DNA of 64,000 nucleotides from Nelumbo lutea (GCA_022828595.1 JAKGHH010000007.1:38192356-38256355); one strand, 5' to 3'. Positions 1-12,060 are shown, numbered from the stretch's first letter. Numbers and translations are program-made. Notes: generated from the sequence alone by a model not told the origin.

Positions 1-429
1 CGACCCCCGGGCTCGCTCCAGTCTTACCTTTGGGTTGCTCGGGTTGACTAGGCTCCGCGAGCTGTTCAGGAATTATCGCGTGGCGAACCTTGGGATGCCA
101 CCTTCGTTGCTTCTTGGTGGACTCTGCGTTGGTGCTGTTTGCTTCAGTGCTATCAGGCCGGGTCTTGGCCTGGTGAGAATCAAGTTGGTACTGAGTGGCG
201 AGCTGGAAGAGAATAAGTTTGCAAGATTAAGAGAAAGCTAGAAAGTGGTGAATATGCGATACCTTGACCCCTGTGGGGTTGAAGTCTTTATATACTAACA
301 CTCTAGCAGGTTCGGAGGGGCTGCTCCCAAATCTCTGCTGTGAGATCTGCTGTTAGATAACGATTCAGAGTGATTGGCCATCGTTTGTCAGAACTGGGGA
401 GTAGGTGGGCTCATGTGACTGTTGTAGGG

Positions 430-575
430 TACGGTCCCGCCAGGCAGGGGACAACCTCCAGGGTTGGCAGGCACGATGCCGCCAGGTGAGAGACAATGAG
501 TGCGGTTCTCAGAGTTGGCAGACATTGCGCCGCCAAACAAGGGACATGGGTGCAACTTTCGGGATTGACAGGTAC
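430..575. repeat. Degenerate ~50-bp tandem repeat, three copies
   Basis: Three diverged units share a CCGCCA-like block, a GGGACAA-like block and a TTGGCAG/TTGACAG block. The last block recurs at about 464, 515 and 565, so the period is 50-51 bp. The array lies inside the unclassified LTR-like stretch. Confidence 0.5.
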
Positions 576-850
576 TGGTGTCAGATAGGAAGCTTCTCGC
601 GGGACTTAAGGCTACTTGATAACGAACCCTGTAGCGAGCTACCTTGTGGTCAGCTACTTGTGTCGAGCTGTTGGTGGTATGCCGAGGTGATTCTCACCTG
701 GGGTGAGTCGTCTCCGAGGTATCTCACTTGCTTGGGTCTAGACTGCCATGAACTTGGTTGTTTTAGTTCGTGAACTGGGAAGGACTTAACCCGAAGTGCC
801 TTCATCTTGGGACATTATCGTACCCGAGCTCATTGTGAGGCGAACTGATA

Positions 851-940
851 CTTGCTGAGCTATCATCTGTGTTGAGTCACGTCCACGTGTTGATTTGCTC
901 ATGTTGAGTTGTCATTCGTGTCGAGTCACGTACACGTGCC
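851..940. repeat. 49-bp direct repeat pair with CACGTG cores
   Basis: Two neighbouring units both contain GAGTCACGT followed by a CACGTG hexamer; GAGTCACGT recurs at 874 and 923. CACGTG is the core of the plant G-box, so these could be regulatory repeats of an LTR. That role is inference only. Confidence 0.45.
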
Positions 941-974
941 ACCCGTTTATGAGGTTAGGCCAAATCACCCTTCA

Positions 975-2345
975 TCAAATAGCAAAAATAAAGGCACAAT
1001 ACTTAGGAGGCAAATGAGCAATGGAAGAAAAATGAACAATAGGGTGCTTGGTACATTCCCACACACCCTTACAAAGATCAATGGGAAGATGAATATTATA
1101 GGAAGACAGTTTAGAAGTACTTAAAGGGTGACTGGCATGAAGATTTGCCTTATGAGAGTCTAACGATAGTTGTTGCACTTCAGTTGGAGCCATGTTTGTA
1201 TATAGTGGTTGATCTAACAACAGACCTTTGTGATGTTGCCAATTATAATGAGAGAAGTATAACAAAGAGGTAGACACGGCAGAAGAGGAGGTGGAAAGGA
1301 CGATTGCTGAGATGGTTGAGATTGGGGCTGAGAAGAGGTGATAGGAGATGGAAAGGAAAGAATGTGGCTCTGCTTACCACTACACTACCCCTGAGGTAAG
1401 ACAGTAAAGAAAGGATGTGACTCGAAAAATGAAACATACATGGAGATGTAAATTTTGTGAGACACAGGGTCAAAACACTTATACCCCTTGTGGGTAGAAG
1501 GGTAACCTAGAAACACACAAGGAATGGCACGAGGATCCAACTTTCTTGACGAGGGAGAAAGATTCTGGATGAAACATTGACAACCATACACTCAGAGAGG
1601 GATGGAAAGCAAAGGCGATGAAGGGAAAAATAGTTGATGAGGGGGCTGAGAGTTCAACAGTCTCGAGGGCATGCAATTAATCAAGCAGGTTGCCATGAGA
1701 ACTGCATCTCCCCAAAAACATTTTGGGACATTCATTTGGAGAAGCAAATCATGAGCCACTTCCAATAAATGTATATTCTTTCTCTTAGCAAATTACGAGC
1801 CATCATCTTGTAAAATATTCTTTGGCATTATCTAAGTTAATAGTTTGAGTATCAACCTAAATTTGAGTATACACCATATGATGAAAAATCTTTATAGTTT
1901 CAAGAACTTCATCACGAGGTTGTAGCAAATATACCCATGTGTAGTGTGAGTAACCATTGATAAAACTGATAAAATACTGATAACCACCTTCAACGATAGT
2001 CAAGCAAGGGCCCCATACATCTGAGTGCACAATATCGAAGGGAAAATCAGCTCTTTTATTGATAGGAGGGTATGAACTTCTATAATTTTTACTTAATTAA
2101 CTAGTAGAACATTCCAATTTAGCAACAAACACTGATTTGAACAAGTCTAGAAGTAACGACTTCAAAGATGCAAAGGACAAATGACCCAACTAACAATGCC
2201 GGAGGTAAATTTGGTCTTTATTACATTGACCCTTATGCAAATTAGACTGACTCAATAAACTAGTGTATTGCGAAGAATTAGAAGCCACTAAATCCAAAAT
2301 GTAGAGTCCATCTGTCATGTGACCCTATCAATCATTCTCCTTGAG
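975..2345 (-). pseudogene. Copia retrotransposon pol remnant (integrase and post-integrase linker)
   Basis: Read on the minus strand, this is the middle of a Ty1/Copia polyprotein. Around 2000-2040 the translation gives HSDVWGP, an integrase core signature. At 1385-1591 comes the post-integrase block, with CFIQNLSPS followed by CVFLGYPSTHKGYKCFDP. At 975-1277 is the linker normally found just before reverse transcriptase (SLDSHKANLHASHPLS and CTKHPIVHFSS). The fragments lie in several frames with stops. The reverse transcriptase, RNase H and 3' LTR that should follow toward position 1 are missing, so the element is truncated at about 970. It cannot be functional. Confidence 0.85.
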
Positions 2346-2772
2346 GTCAAATCTTGGAGCACACAAGAGTTAGAAAAAAAAGGTTACAGAACAATTTAAA
2401 GACTTAGTAATGCAACTAATAGATAATAAATTAATAGGCATCTTTGGAAAATGAAAAATATTAGACAAGTTTAGGCCAACTGGAAGAGAGATAACTCCCT
2501 GTCCAACAATGGAAGAATAAGAGCCATTAGCAAGTTTAACTTTATCCTTTCCAGACAGAAAACAATAAGAAGAGAAAAGGGTAAGACTTACTAGTCATAT
2601 GGTTTGTGACTTGGATCAATGATCCAGGGAGACTGAGAGAGAATTGAGGAAACATGGAAGGCATTGTCTTGATTACCTGAACTTGTTGCATATGAGGTTG
2701 AGGGTGTAATAGAAGATTCCTCCAATTGTCTGAGAACACTCCCAAATTGTTCAAATTGATCACACAACAGAC

Positions 2773-3830
2773 CTAGAAAACCTTGGGAGTAGAAACTAAA
2801 GGATGAGTTGGAATAGAATTATTGTGACTAGACAACTGATCTTGGCAAGTGGTGAAAGAAGCAATATTGGCAGCATTAGGTCCTTTGTAATTCTTCCCCT
2901 GAGATTTCTTAGGTTTACCAACTAAATCCCAATAGAGTTCCTTCATGTGTCCAGATTTTTTACAATGAGAACACCAAAACCTACCTTTATAACCTCCTCC
3001 CTTCTTTTGAAATTCACTTTTCTTGCTGTCACTCTTGGATAGTAAGGTCACTTCCTCCTCATCAGGAGAAACCATGGAAGCCCTCCTAGTTTCTTCGGAC
3101 TGCACCAAAGCAAAAACTTCCTCAAGGCCTGGATGTTCCTTACAACCTAGAATCTAAACCCGAATAGGCTCATAAACAGAATTCTGACCAGCTAAGAAGG
3201 CAAATACCCTCTTTGAGATAGCAATTTTCTACATGCAAACACATCCTCTTCACTCTTCCAATCTATATAGACTTATAATGGTTCAGTTCCTTCCACATGG
3301 AAGTAAGGGCAGGAAAATAGGTGGCAAGATGTTTCTCTCCTTGTTTCAGTGTAGTTGACTCCACTTGGAGCTAGTAAATATGAGCAAAGTGACGATGTTC
3401 TAAAGATGTGGAATTTGCTTGGTCCCAAATTTCCTTGGTTGTTTCAGACCATATAAAATTTTTTCTAAGTGTAGACTAAATAGAAGAACTAAGCCATGAC
3501 ATAATTAGATAGTTTTCTTGCTCACACTTCTCATACTCAACCCCTTCACTAGTATGTCTCTTAATCTTTCCAGTAAGGTACCCTAATTTCCCCTGGCTCC
3601 AACAAACATCTTCACACTCTTGGACCATTCCAAGTAATTAAGGCCATCAAGAAGAACAATTGATACAGGAAACCCAACACCATTTATCTCACTATCAGAA
3701 GTTACTAGTCCTCCAGAGGAGTTTGAAGTATAAAACTCTCCAAGGACATGGATGAAGACATAATGGATGGCAAGTTTCAACCTGGAAAGGCCCTTTTTTG
3801 GTTGTCTAGAGACACAAAGTCTCACAACTA
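2773..3830 (-). pseudogene. Copia gag remnant
   Basis: On the minus strand, 3583-3825 encodes the N-terminal gag signature VLLDGLNYLEWSKSVKMFVG (compare the Copia pattern LDGxNYxxWS). A decayed middle part follows down to about 3110. At 2773-3108 a CCHC zinc knuckle is recognisable as WCSHCKKSGHMKELYW. The two leading cysteines and the histidine are present, but the last cysteine is replaced by tyrosine, so the knuckle is broken. The gag belongs to the same element as the pol downstream and the PBS and LTR upstream. Several stops and frameshifts make it a pseudogene. Confidence 0.85.
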
Positions 3831-4325
3831 CAATATTCCAAGATAACTACAGAAAGAAATGAGAAACAAGTGTAAAAAACACAAATTGTATAACACTTAA
3901 TTGAGAGATTGCCACACTCAAACTAGATACACATTGCCACCTAGAATTGTAACTACGCATACATGATTGATGGTGTCCAAAACAACACTTCAATTTTACT
4001 TGGCCAACAAAAATACTTCAAGTTGATCACTAACAAAACCTTCATTCAACCAGAAAAAACACCTTCTAGACAAAAACCAGTACCTTTCTTGGGCATACCA
4101 ACCATCAACCACTCCTTAAATACAACCCAACCCAAAACTGGGCAAGGAAAACACTTTGTATCTTTTGTAGCTCTTTTACATGTTTCAGCTACATGAGCAT
4201 CAACCCATGAATAGAGAAACAACTTGGTCCTACAATCAAGTAACAAAAAAGGACTAGTCTTTAAAGGTGTCGATCAAAGCAGGGGGCTACCTGTGTGCTT
4301 TTTGATTATTCTATGACAGATTATT

Positions 4326-4337
4326 GCTCTGATATCA
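4326..4337 (-). other. Primer binding site of the minus-strand Copia
   Basis: The reverse complement reads TGATATCAGAGC, one base from TGGTATCAGAGC, the usual plant Copia site complementary to initiator tRNA-Met. It touches the end of the LTR at 4338 directly. Confidence 0.85.
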
Positions 4338-4867
4338 TGTAATCAGTCATGAAATAATCAAGAGACAGGAGAGGAAGGAAGGAAGAAGAAGAAGAAGAGG
4401 TAAAAATAAAAAAAAGTCAAATTGGGTTAGTGGTTGCACCCACTTCACCCTAATATATTAACAATAACAATAATTACATAGTAGTCCCTCAAAAAAAGAC
4501 TAATTACAAAAAAACCCTAGTGCCATGAACAAACACAAAAACCACCCTTAACAACATTGGTGATAGGGTCAAGGGTGAAGTGAATGACAATGGTCTATTT
4601 AGAAACCATATTGACAAATAGAAAAACAATAGAGAGTAACAACATAAGCAAGAAAGCAAAAAGAAGAAAGACATATTCAAGGTGAAGACGAACAATGTTC
4701 GTAGTGAACCAGAGCAAGATGAGAGCATAAAAGGGAGAAAATCAAACAAAGTGAGGTATTTATAGATGACCAATGATCTCAATAGTGTGGTACAGATGTA
4801 GCTAGGGAGACAATTTTGCCCACTAGGTCCGGATTGACAGTTTGTATGCTTAACCCCCACCATTACA
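4338..4867 (-). mobile_element. 5' LTR of the minus-strand Copia element
   Basis: The LTR is placed by the adjacent primer binding site. Its plus-strand ends are TGTAATCAG and CCATTACA, so it has the canonical TG...CA ends and a matching TGTAAT/ATTACA inverted hexamer. Length is 530 bp. A minus-strand TATA box (CTATAAATA, 4757-4765) sits in the expected U3 position. The partner 3' LTR is not in the window. Confidence 0.75.
4757..4765 (-). promoter_or_regulatory. TATA box of the Copia LTR
   Basis: The minus-strand sequence is CTATAAATA, followed by a pyrimidine-rich stretch. It lies about 420 bp before the primer binding site, consistent with a U3/R promoter. Confidence 0.5.
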
Positions 4868-4984
4868 CTTCAATATTTTTGCCATAAAATAAGATAGATG
4901 CCCGTAGGACTCCCCATAATCCAGGGGGTTGGCACACACCCACAAGGATCCCTATAATTCCAAGGATTGTACATACATGTCTGC

Positions 4985-5455
4985 AGAATTAACCAAAATT
5001 CTTGGGGCTAATTTATTTCTAAAATTTATTGAATTTTGGGGGTTAATTTCTTTTTTACAATTCTTTAGAGCTAATTTATTTTTAACAATTACTTAGAATT
5101 TTGGGAGCTAATTTATTTCTTATTATTCCTTGGAATTTTGGGAGTTAATTTCTTTCTTAGAATTCCTTAGAATTTTGGAGGCTAATTTTTTTTCTAAAAT
5201 TCCTAAAAATTTTGGGGGCTAATTTCTTTCTTAAAAATTCCTTAGAATTCTAGGGACTAATTTCTTTCTTATAATTCCTCAAATTTCTGGAAGCTAATTT
5301 CTTTCTAAAATTCATTGGAATTCAAGGAGCTAATTTATTTCTTAAAATTCCTCAGAAATTTGGGGGCCAATTCATTTTTAAAATTCCTCAAAATTCTATA
5401 GGTTCATTTCTTTCTTAACATTCTTAAGAATTTTGGGGGCTAATGCATTTGTGTT
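4985..5455. repeat. 37-bp AT-rich minisatellite, ~12-13 copies
   Basis: Contiguous units have the pattern AATTCCTTAGAATTTTGGG then GGCTAATTTCTTTCTTA. The TAATTT landmark recurs at 5109, 5146, 5183, 5220, 5258, 5295 and 5331, a spacing of 36-38 bp; the first units are shorter (29-34 bp). There are no unique spacers between units. Confidence 0.9.
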
Positions 5456-6233
5456 AAAACAATAGTACCAAATCCAATTTATTGCCCTATTGCCCAATAA
5501 TGAGCAAACCTATTATTGAGTGAGGAGAATGTAAGGAGAAAGACTTGTATATTGCGGTTATGGTATCACAAGATAACCATTGATACACTATTTCGATAAT
5601 TTACTCTAGGATAAACCGTGATCAGCCCCCTCATATATTGTAAATCGTGGCCCTCAATCACTAGACATAGGAAAGCTCCAAGTCATAATACATGTGTAAA
5701 GTATTAAACCGTAGAATAAAATTAAAAGTTGCAATGACAAAGACACCATATAGGAGTGCCCTAAACGCAACTCATAGTAGGATCATAGAGGGGAAGACAA
5801 TTACGATATGAGTGGACTGATTACTGGTCCCCACTTTGTGATCTGACACAAGCTAACTACCTTAAGAATATTCTAGAATTCTTCATCCGTGTACATATGG
5901 ATCATTCTCCTCACTTAACTGAAGCCTAATTCCTTATTCTTCTCATTTCCATTTCCTCCTCAATTTTAGAGCCAAGACCTTACATGGGTGCTTTTCCAAC
6001 CTAACTTGATAAAACTTATGGGTGTCTACCCAACCTAATTTGGTAGAACTTATGGGTGTCTATCCAATACCATACACCTATTATCAAATGATATTATAAT
6101 GAATCTTGAATCTCACAAATGTGTCTCAAAAAGGTAGGTAATATAAATATAGTACAAACTACTCAAATGCAAGAGATTTCTCAACATATGTATGACCAAG
6201 GAAGAGATTTTCCAATATAGAAAATGGGGATAA
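5456..6233. other. Intergenic stretch without a recognised gene
   Basis: AT-rich sequence with no convincing reading frame or element ends. The only structure I see is the 34-bp repeat near its right side. Confidence 0.5.
5985..6072. repeat. 34-bp tandem repeat, 2.6 copies
   Basis: Units begin TGGGTG at 5985, 6019 and 6053, with the shared body CCAACCTAAYTTGRTARAAC. The spacing is exactly 34 bp. Confidence 0.75.
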
Positions 6234-7898
6234 TGTTGACCCAATGTGTTTTGATGATAACTAACTCATTGAGAGTACTAATGTAGTGCTAAGAGTGCAG
6301 TTAATCCAAGCAAGACTCTTTGAGTCATTCATTACTTGTCAAATACATCATGATAATGAAGATGGAAGGTTTTCTTGAGATTAGCTAAATTACATTATAA
6401 TCATCTCTCCACAAGAAGAAAGACACTTCGAGGAAGGCAAAGAACTACGAAGAACAAGAAGGAAAGGAGCAACCTTTGAAGATATGCTACAACAACTCAT
6501 CAAGTAGGAACAAAGCATTCCATAAGTTTAAGTGCCATATTACTGTTAGGATTTTGATGTAATCGTTTGCTTGAGACGCACAACACATTGAGCTTAACAA
6601 AACTAAACTCAACTGAACCAATCTTAGAGACAAATAGTTAGAATAGGTTTGGGCCATGGACTTTCCTAGACTTAAAACAAGAATTAAAATGTTGAAAGTC
6701 ACCTAATTAAATCAAAGGGAAGGATTTCTAAACTTTAAACTGAAATTTCCAAGGTTTTTAAGTGTTGGAACTTTCATTAGTCAACTACCTAGTTTGATAT
6801 AGTTAACTACCATTAATAGTATAGAGAAATGTCAACTAGTTGTCAACTACTATTGATAGACAAGGCATGCAAATGCCTTGACACTGTTCAATAGTTGACT
6901 ATTCAGTTTGCTATAGTTTCAAAGTTGAGGGATGGTATATCAAACTTGTCAACTATCAGGAGAAAGTAGTAGATAGAAGGAGAAAAAAGATTCCTTCCCA
7001 TGTTTGGTAGTTATCTACCAACTTATCCGAGTTGGCTACTCTAATAACAATTTGATCACTACAAGGCATAACAGCTAGTTCCTTATTTCATAAACCTTCT
7101 ATCTTATTAAGAACAAGTTTAAAACAATTCCTATTAGGGATTCAAGTCTTTCTAATGGTTAGAAAACGGTCACTTGCTCTTATCTCTATAATAAGAAGTT
7201 TTTTTATCAAAACCCATAAGAGTAGGGGTGGAGCCAAGTATATTGGTAGGGGGTCCTTCCCCCTCCCCTAAAACTTGTTAAAACCATTACTTATATAGGT
7301 GGAGGCAAGGTCAAAAGCATAATTAAGTGTATCCTTGCCCCCCGAAAAAAAAAAAAAAAAAACTTCAATGTTAGGGATCTCTCCAAACTCTACCTATCTC
7401 ATTTTCTTGTTCAACTTAGCCCCCCCAAAAGAAAATTCCTAGCTTTGCCGCCATATAAGAGCTTACATTGTATATATTGTATAGCTTTGAGAATAAGTTT
7501 TTACAAGAATTGTATTTTTTCTGAAGAGATTTTTGTAATCTACTAGTTTAAGTTATAAGAAAAGCTGAGTAGCCAAAAGGCTTATCTGTTTCTCATAGGT
7601 TTATTTGTTTCTCATAGAGCTACTATAAAACTCTTCACTAACTTGAGTATATGTATTGAGCAATCACTTACATTTGAATAGTTTGAGTTGTATTTGATTT
7701 GTATATTTGAGAGGCACTTACAAGTTATGTGCTTCATTGTAATAACATTTGTGAAATAGGAGGTGTTCAAAGTTTAAGCACCATTATAGGCTTTGATTGG
7801 GACCTGTAAGATCAACCAAGGTTTGGTGAGCATGCATAAAGTTCTGCCAAGGTATTATAGGCACCCGGAAGTCCTACTAGTTATGCAGGATTTGATAT
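6234..7898 (+). mobile_element. SIRE/Maximus-like Copia LTR, left part
   Basis: The sequence begins TGTTGACCCAATGTGTTTTG followed by ATGATAACTAAC, the usual opening of SIRE/Maximus-type Copia LTRs. Just before 7899 it has the CCCGGAAGTCCT motif often seen in such LTRs. It is cut at 7898 by a Tat/Ogre-like element and appears to continue at 23853 with ACCATCACCTAGAAGTC. It carries a MITE at 7223-7453. I infer a single LTR split by insertion. No flanking target duplication could be confirmed at the split. Confidence 0.6.
7223..7453. mobile_element. hAT-type MITE, 231 bp
   Basis: The left end is TAGGGGTGGAGCCAAG. The right end reverse-complemented is TGGCGGCAAAGCTAGG, an imperfect inverted repeat of the GGGGCGGAGCTAGG type common in plant hAT MITEs. 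It is flanked by CATAAGAG (7215-7222) and TATAAGAG (7454-7461), a 7-of-8 match to the 8-bp duplication expected of hAT. The interior is C- and A-rich and non-coding. Confidence 0.65.
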
Positions 7899-10840
7899 TG
7901 TCAATACCTGATTTTTGCTCGGTCTACCACCTGAGCCTCCAATCCACCTCAAACACCTGATCATACCATTCTGACCTCTCCAAAAATTCCCCCAAACCCA
8001 GAAAACCCAAATTTCACCCCGAGAGCCCTCAGATCCACCGTTAAACCTACCCAATACCTATCCGATGGTTCCCGATCGACCCTCACTTACACCTCAACCA
8101 TTAGATCAGACACAACCATCAAGCCCTGAACATTCCAAAACACCTACCCATGAAATTTGAACTCAATATTCCTTCGTTAACCCATCCGCCAAATAAAGAT
8201 TCCATTTCGACCTTTCTCGCATCGCAACCCATATCCACTTGATCCAAACGCTTCTAAACCAATCAAACTTTTCTAATCACCCCAAATACCAAAAGACCCC
8301 TACATATGAAATTCCATCCCAAAATACCTTCATTTACCCTTGATCACACAGATTCCATTTCGAGGCTCCAAATTGACCGGATTCCACATCTGCTCGATCC
8401 GGGCCCAATTAGCTCAATCTGATTTTACCAATAATCTCAGACTACCTAGAAACCCCACCCAGAGAAATTTCACCCAAAATTGCATTTATTTTCCCATTCA
8501 TTACATAAAGATTCCATCTCGAGCCCTCAGATTAACTGAATCAAACTCTTTCCAGATCTGCCCAATCAGGGTCCAGCCAGGCATTTCTGACCCCACCAGT
8601 CGACGCAGAATGTCCAAAAACCCCACCCCATGAAATTTCATTCAAAACTACCCCCGTTTGCCTCTTCATCCAAAAAGATTCTGTTTCGACCAATCCACTA
8701 GCCCTCACGCATCGAAACCCTATTTGTGGGCAGACTAATCTCAACCCTTCAATTTCTGACCTAAAATCTCAGCCATCCATCCCAAATCCCAGTTTAACCT
8801 CCCTTAGTGCCGGTTTGACCAACCTTTTCTTAAATTACAAAATTACCCTCATTTTTTATAAAATTACAAAAACACCCCCTGGTGCCATTTAAAAGAGACT
8901 GACTCCTTCATTTTTGCCCTAATGTCACAGGACTAGTCGACGGGGCCCCGTGCAGCGCTCGATTGGGGTCGAGAAAGCCTACAAATGCAAGCAACAACAC
9001 AAAAGGAAACAGGAGTGCACACAAATTAGACAAAATGCAACTTGTATTGCATTAGTCAGTGGTAAGCACAAGCATACAGTACAGTGTCGAGGGGATCTCG
9101 TGCTTAACCTTTACACGCTTATGAGCTCACTCGACTACCTACCTCCCCTTCTCAAAGAGTACGTTAAGCTCCTGGTGGTGTGCCCGAAGATGACATCAGT
9201 TCTCCCAAAAATCTTACAGGCTAAGCCAGTGTAATACCGTCACACTAAGCCGGAGAAAGGGGAAGAGAGGACTGTTCATCATCTTCAACCTTCGAACCCG
9301 GATTCGTTTTCATCTGATTCCTTCCGCCCTCTTATTTTCCGATCCTTCTCCTATGTTCTCCACTTCCCTCACTATCTTCTCTCTCGCCAGTGAGCTGCTG
9401 TTCACTGGCGATTTTCTCCCTTTCATTCCCACTCAAATCCACTGGAAACCCTACCGTTTGGTCACCAGTTAGCCCCTTCATCCCACATCGCTTTTCTTTC
9501 ATCCGGTCACCAGTTAGCCCCCTCCCCTTAGCTTCATCCTCACCGCTGGCGGAGCAGAGCCTGCGGTAGCAGCAATGGTAAGCTTAAACGTGAATCACCG
9601 GAGGCATCATCTTCACATCGTTCTCCTGATCGCAATCAGCGTTTTCTGTTACCGTCTGAAAGCAAATCCACCGAAACGAGTTGAGATTCCCTCGCAGCAG
9701 CGATTGATTCCAGGACGACATATAGTAAATCTCGTCATTCTCTCCCGCAGTAGTTTCTCTTTTAGTTCTTTTTTTCGTCATTGTCTTTGTCTGATATTTG
9801 AACCGATTGCAAGTTGGGAGGAGTGAGGTTCGGCAGAGCTGGTAATCGGCTCCGTTGAACCAGCTCCCGTATGTCTCAGTTCTAGTTATGGTTTTTTTTT
9901 TTCGTTTTTTGATTTATTGCTATTTTTTATCATTGATTTATTTTTCTGATAATTTCTTTCATGGTGGAACTGTGGTGTGATGATAGTGGATTAATCAGTC
10001 TATCTGCTTTTTTTTTTTTTTTTCTTTCCTCTCTATTTATCTATTTATCTTAATTGGAGTCGAATAGGAGGATGAGATAGGGGTGTCTTCCTATAATACC
10101 ATAAGATAAAAGAGGAGAGGGTAGAGGGTATTCGATCTTTTGTAGATTAGAAGAGTGAAGAGGGATCAGGTCGGTGAAAATAGGGTATACTTAAAATGAA
10201 CAAACACCAATATGCTGTTTTTGTAGTTTAGAAGTGTGAAGAGGGATTAGGTTGGTTGGTAATAACATGAAATTAAAAAATAAAATAAAAAATAATAATA
10301 AAAGAGAAAAGAGTAAACAGAAGAACAAAAAACTATAACCGTAGGTTTAGTTAACAGATCTAGTTTTTCAGTTTGGTAAGTAGAATATATTTGCAAAAGG
10401 GGAAATAAGCTCTAAAAAATATAATAATAAAAAGTGAAAAATAAATAAAAAGAAAATATTAAAAAAATATTAAAATATGAAAGATGCAAAGAAAGCAAAA
10501 AATATATTTAAGGAGGTTTCTCTTTTGATGCTTCGCTTCTCATTTGTGTTGCTTATTATGCTTTTTATCAATTGAATAATTGTTTATTTGTGCTTGTTGT
10601 TATACCATGTGGGCCCCACCTATTGGACCTGGGAGAGGGGTGCTTAACCCCTTTCCTCTTCCATCCTAGACTTATCCCGACTGGTGTAGCTAGTGCTTGG
10701 GCTTTAGAGTCACTATTAAACCAAACGCATTTTTTGATGTTGATTTTTGAGGTCCCATCACCTCCAATTTCATATTTGATGGGTGGCAGCTCCATTTCCA
10801 GCCCAAGTGGTAAGTGAGCCTAGTTTTTCTGATGCTCACA
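7899..10840 (+). repeat. 5' LTR of the Tat/Ogre-like element
   Basis: It aligns over its full length with 21224-23852. It includes the start TGTCAATACC, the CCATTTAAAAGAG promoter-like block near 8884, the GTAAGCTTAAACGTGAATC block near 9579, a T-rich stretch and an end in GCTCACA. It is ~300 bp longer than the 3' copy, mainly because of the solo LTR at 8923-9244. Confidence 0.85.
8923..9244 (+). mobile_element. Solo LTR nested in the 5' LTR
   Basis: This 322-bp segment is present in the 5' LTR and absent from the matching point of the 3' LTR (CCCTAAGGCGG near 22180). It begins TGTCACAGG and ends TAATACCGTCACA, with LTR-like TG...CA ends. It is flanked by CTAA on both sides (8919-8922 and 9245-9248). 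The ending resembles LTRs of plant del/Tekay chromoviruses, as I recall them. The 94-aa ORF inside is not a gene. Confidence 0.75.
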
Positions 10841-10843
10841 GAC

Positions 10844-10861
10844 TGATGACTCCATTGGGGA
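10844..10861 (+). other. Probable primer binding site of the Tat/Ogre-like element
   Basis: TGATGACTCCATTGGGGA begins three bases after the 5' LTR. It is close to the TGGCGACTC...GGGGA pattern I recall for Tat/Ogre primer sites. The tRNA match needs checking. Confidence 0.5.
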
Positions 10862-12060
10862 ATTCTCAGACCATAGGTGGGGCCCACATGGGGGCATTTT
10901 TGGGTTTGATTTCTATTTTTGTATATATGCCTGCTTATGTGTTATTTCCTTTTATTTTAGTAAAACCTGCTCATTTTCTGATGATTAGATAGTTGTTTAC
11001 TGTTATTGCTTATCTGTTCACTTACACTCTGCACACACCATTTTGCATTAGTTTTAGCATCCCATGTGATGGGTCCTAGGTGGTAGGTCGTTGGGGCTTT
11101 GGTCCTAATAGTCGCATCGAATGCCCAAATTGTTCACCAACCAAAGAAGCCCATTTGTCCGATGGGTGGAGGTTTGAAGACTGACAACGTTGTTGGAGCC
11201 TTGAGTCTAGGTGTCAAACCCTCCCCGCATGCATCACATTCCACATAGTAAACATGTGTCAGCCTAGATAGTTAAGATGTTAGCCACCTAACTTGTTTTG
11301 CTTGTATACCCCGTGTGGGAGACCACATCAAATAAAAAATATAAAAAATGTAAAATAAAACAAAAAATAGATGAAATGTCAAGGTCCAATAAAACTAAAA
11401 TAGAAATTCAACAATAGATAATATGTAGATAAAAAAACTAAAAAAATGATAAAATAAAAAAAAAGCATAAAAGAAGGAAAAGAAAAATAAAAAGAAAAAA
11501 ATTAAAAAATAAAAAGGATAGGAAGTTTAGGCATAAATACACATAGAAGAATATCAAAGAAAATAAAATAATTAAAAATAATAAAAATCCAAAAAAATTA
11601 AAAATCAAATAAAAGTAAAAAAACAAAACAATATATAATCATGAATCATAAAAAAAATAAAATAAAAAAGAGAGGAAAAATAAAAGTCAAAGCAAAAAAA
11701 TATATTAATCAAAACTCCAAAAAAAATTGAAAGTCAAAAAATAAATAAAAAAAGGAGAAATTATAAAGACTTTTGTTTTAAAAAAAAAGAAAAAGTAGAA
11801 AAGTAGAAAAATATAAAAATAATCAAAATTATGAAGAATTAAAATTCATTAAAAATAAAAAACATATATAACTAAAAAACTAAAAAAAAGGAAAAAATAC
11901 AAAAAGGGGGTCTTGATTTGATAAAAAAAAGAGAAGAAAATTCAAATGAATTAGAACAAACTAGAAAAGGAAAATCAAATAAATTAAAACAAAAAAAAAG
12001 GAAGAAAGAGAGGAAAAAGGAAAAAGAGAAGAATTTTGAGAAAGAGAGAGAAATAAGGCT
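10862..12060 (+). other. Leader and A-rich low-complexity interior of the element
   Basis: The leader to about 11330 is non-coding. A faint frame near 11150 reads EAHLSDGWRFED, possibly a trace of an old ORF. From 11330 to 12060 the DNA is almost entirely A-rich with short T interruptions. The ORF-like runs of phenylalanine on the minus strand there are composition artefacts. Confidence 0.5.

Larger units (their letters stand above)
1..970 (-). mobile_element. Possible LTR or UTR remnant, unclassified
   Basis: This stretch is moderately GC-rich and has no credible reading frame; the ORFs in it are short and unsupported. Read on the minus strand it has a TATA-like GTATATAAAG near 285-294 followed by a pyrimidine-rich leader, as in plant LTR promoters. 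It abuts the truncated end of a minus-strand Copia pol at about 970. Two families of short direct repeats lie in it. I infer a retrotransposon LTR or UTR fragment but cannot show its ends. Confidence 0.3.

Noticed and set aside
405..773. 122-codon ORF on the + strand
   Set aside because: It runs through ~50-bp tandem repeats, has no domain or plausible composition, and overlaps the LTR-like remnant.
4985..5455. Regular short repeats that might suggest a CRISPR array
   Set aside because: Units are contiguous and diverged with no unique spacers, and the window is plant nuclear DNA; it is a minisatellite.
8950..9234. 94-codon ORF
   Set aside because: It lies entirely inside the solo LTR inserted in the 5' LTR.
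11438..11626. Phenylalanine- and leucine-rich ORF, minus strand, looking like a membrane protein
   Set aside because: It is the complement of A-rich low-complexity DNA.
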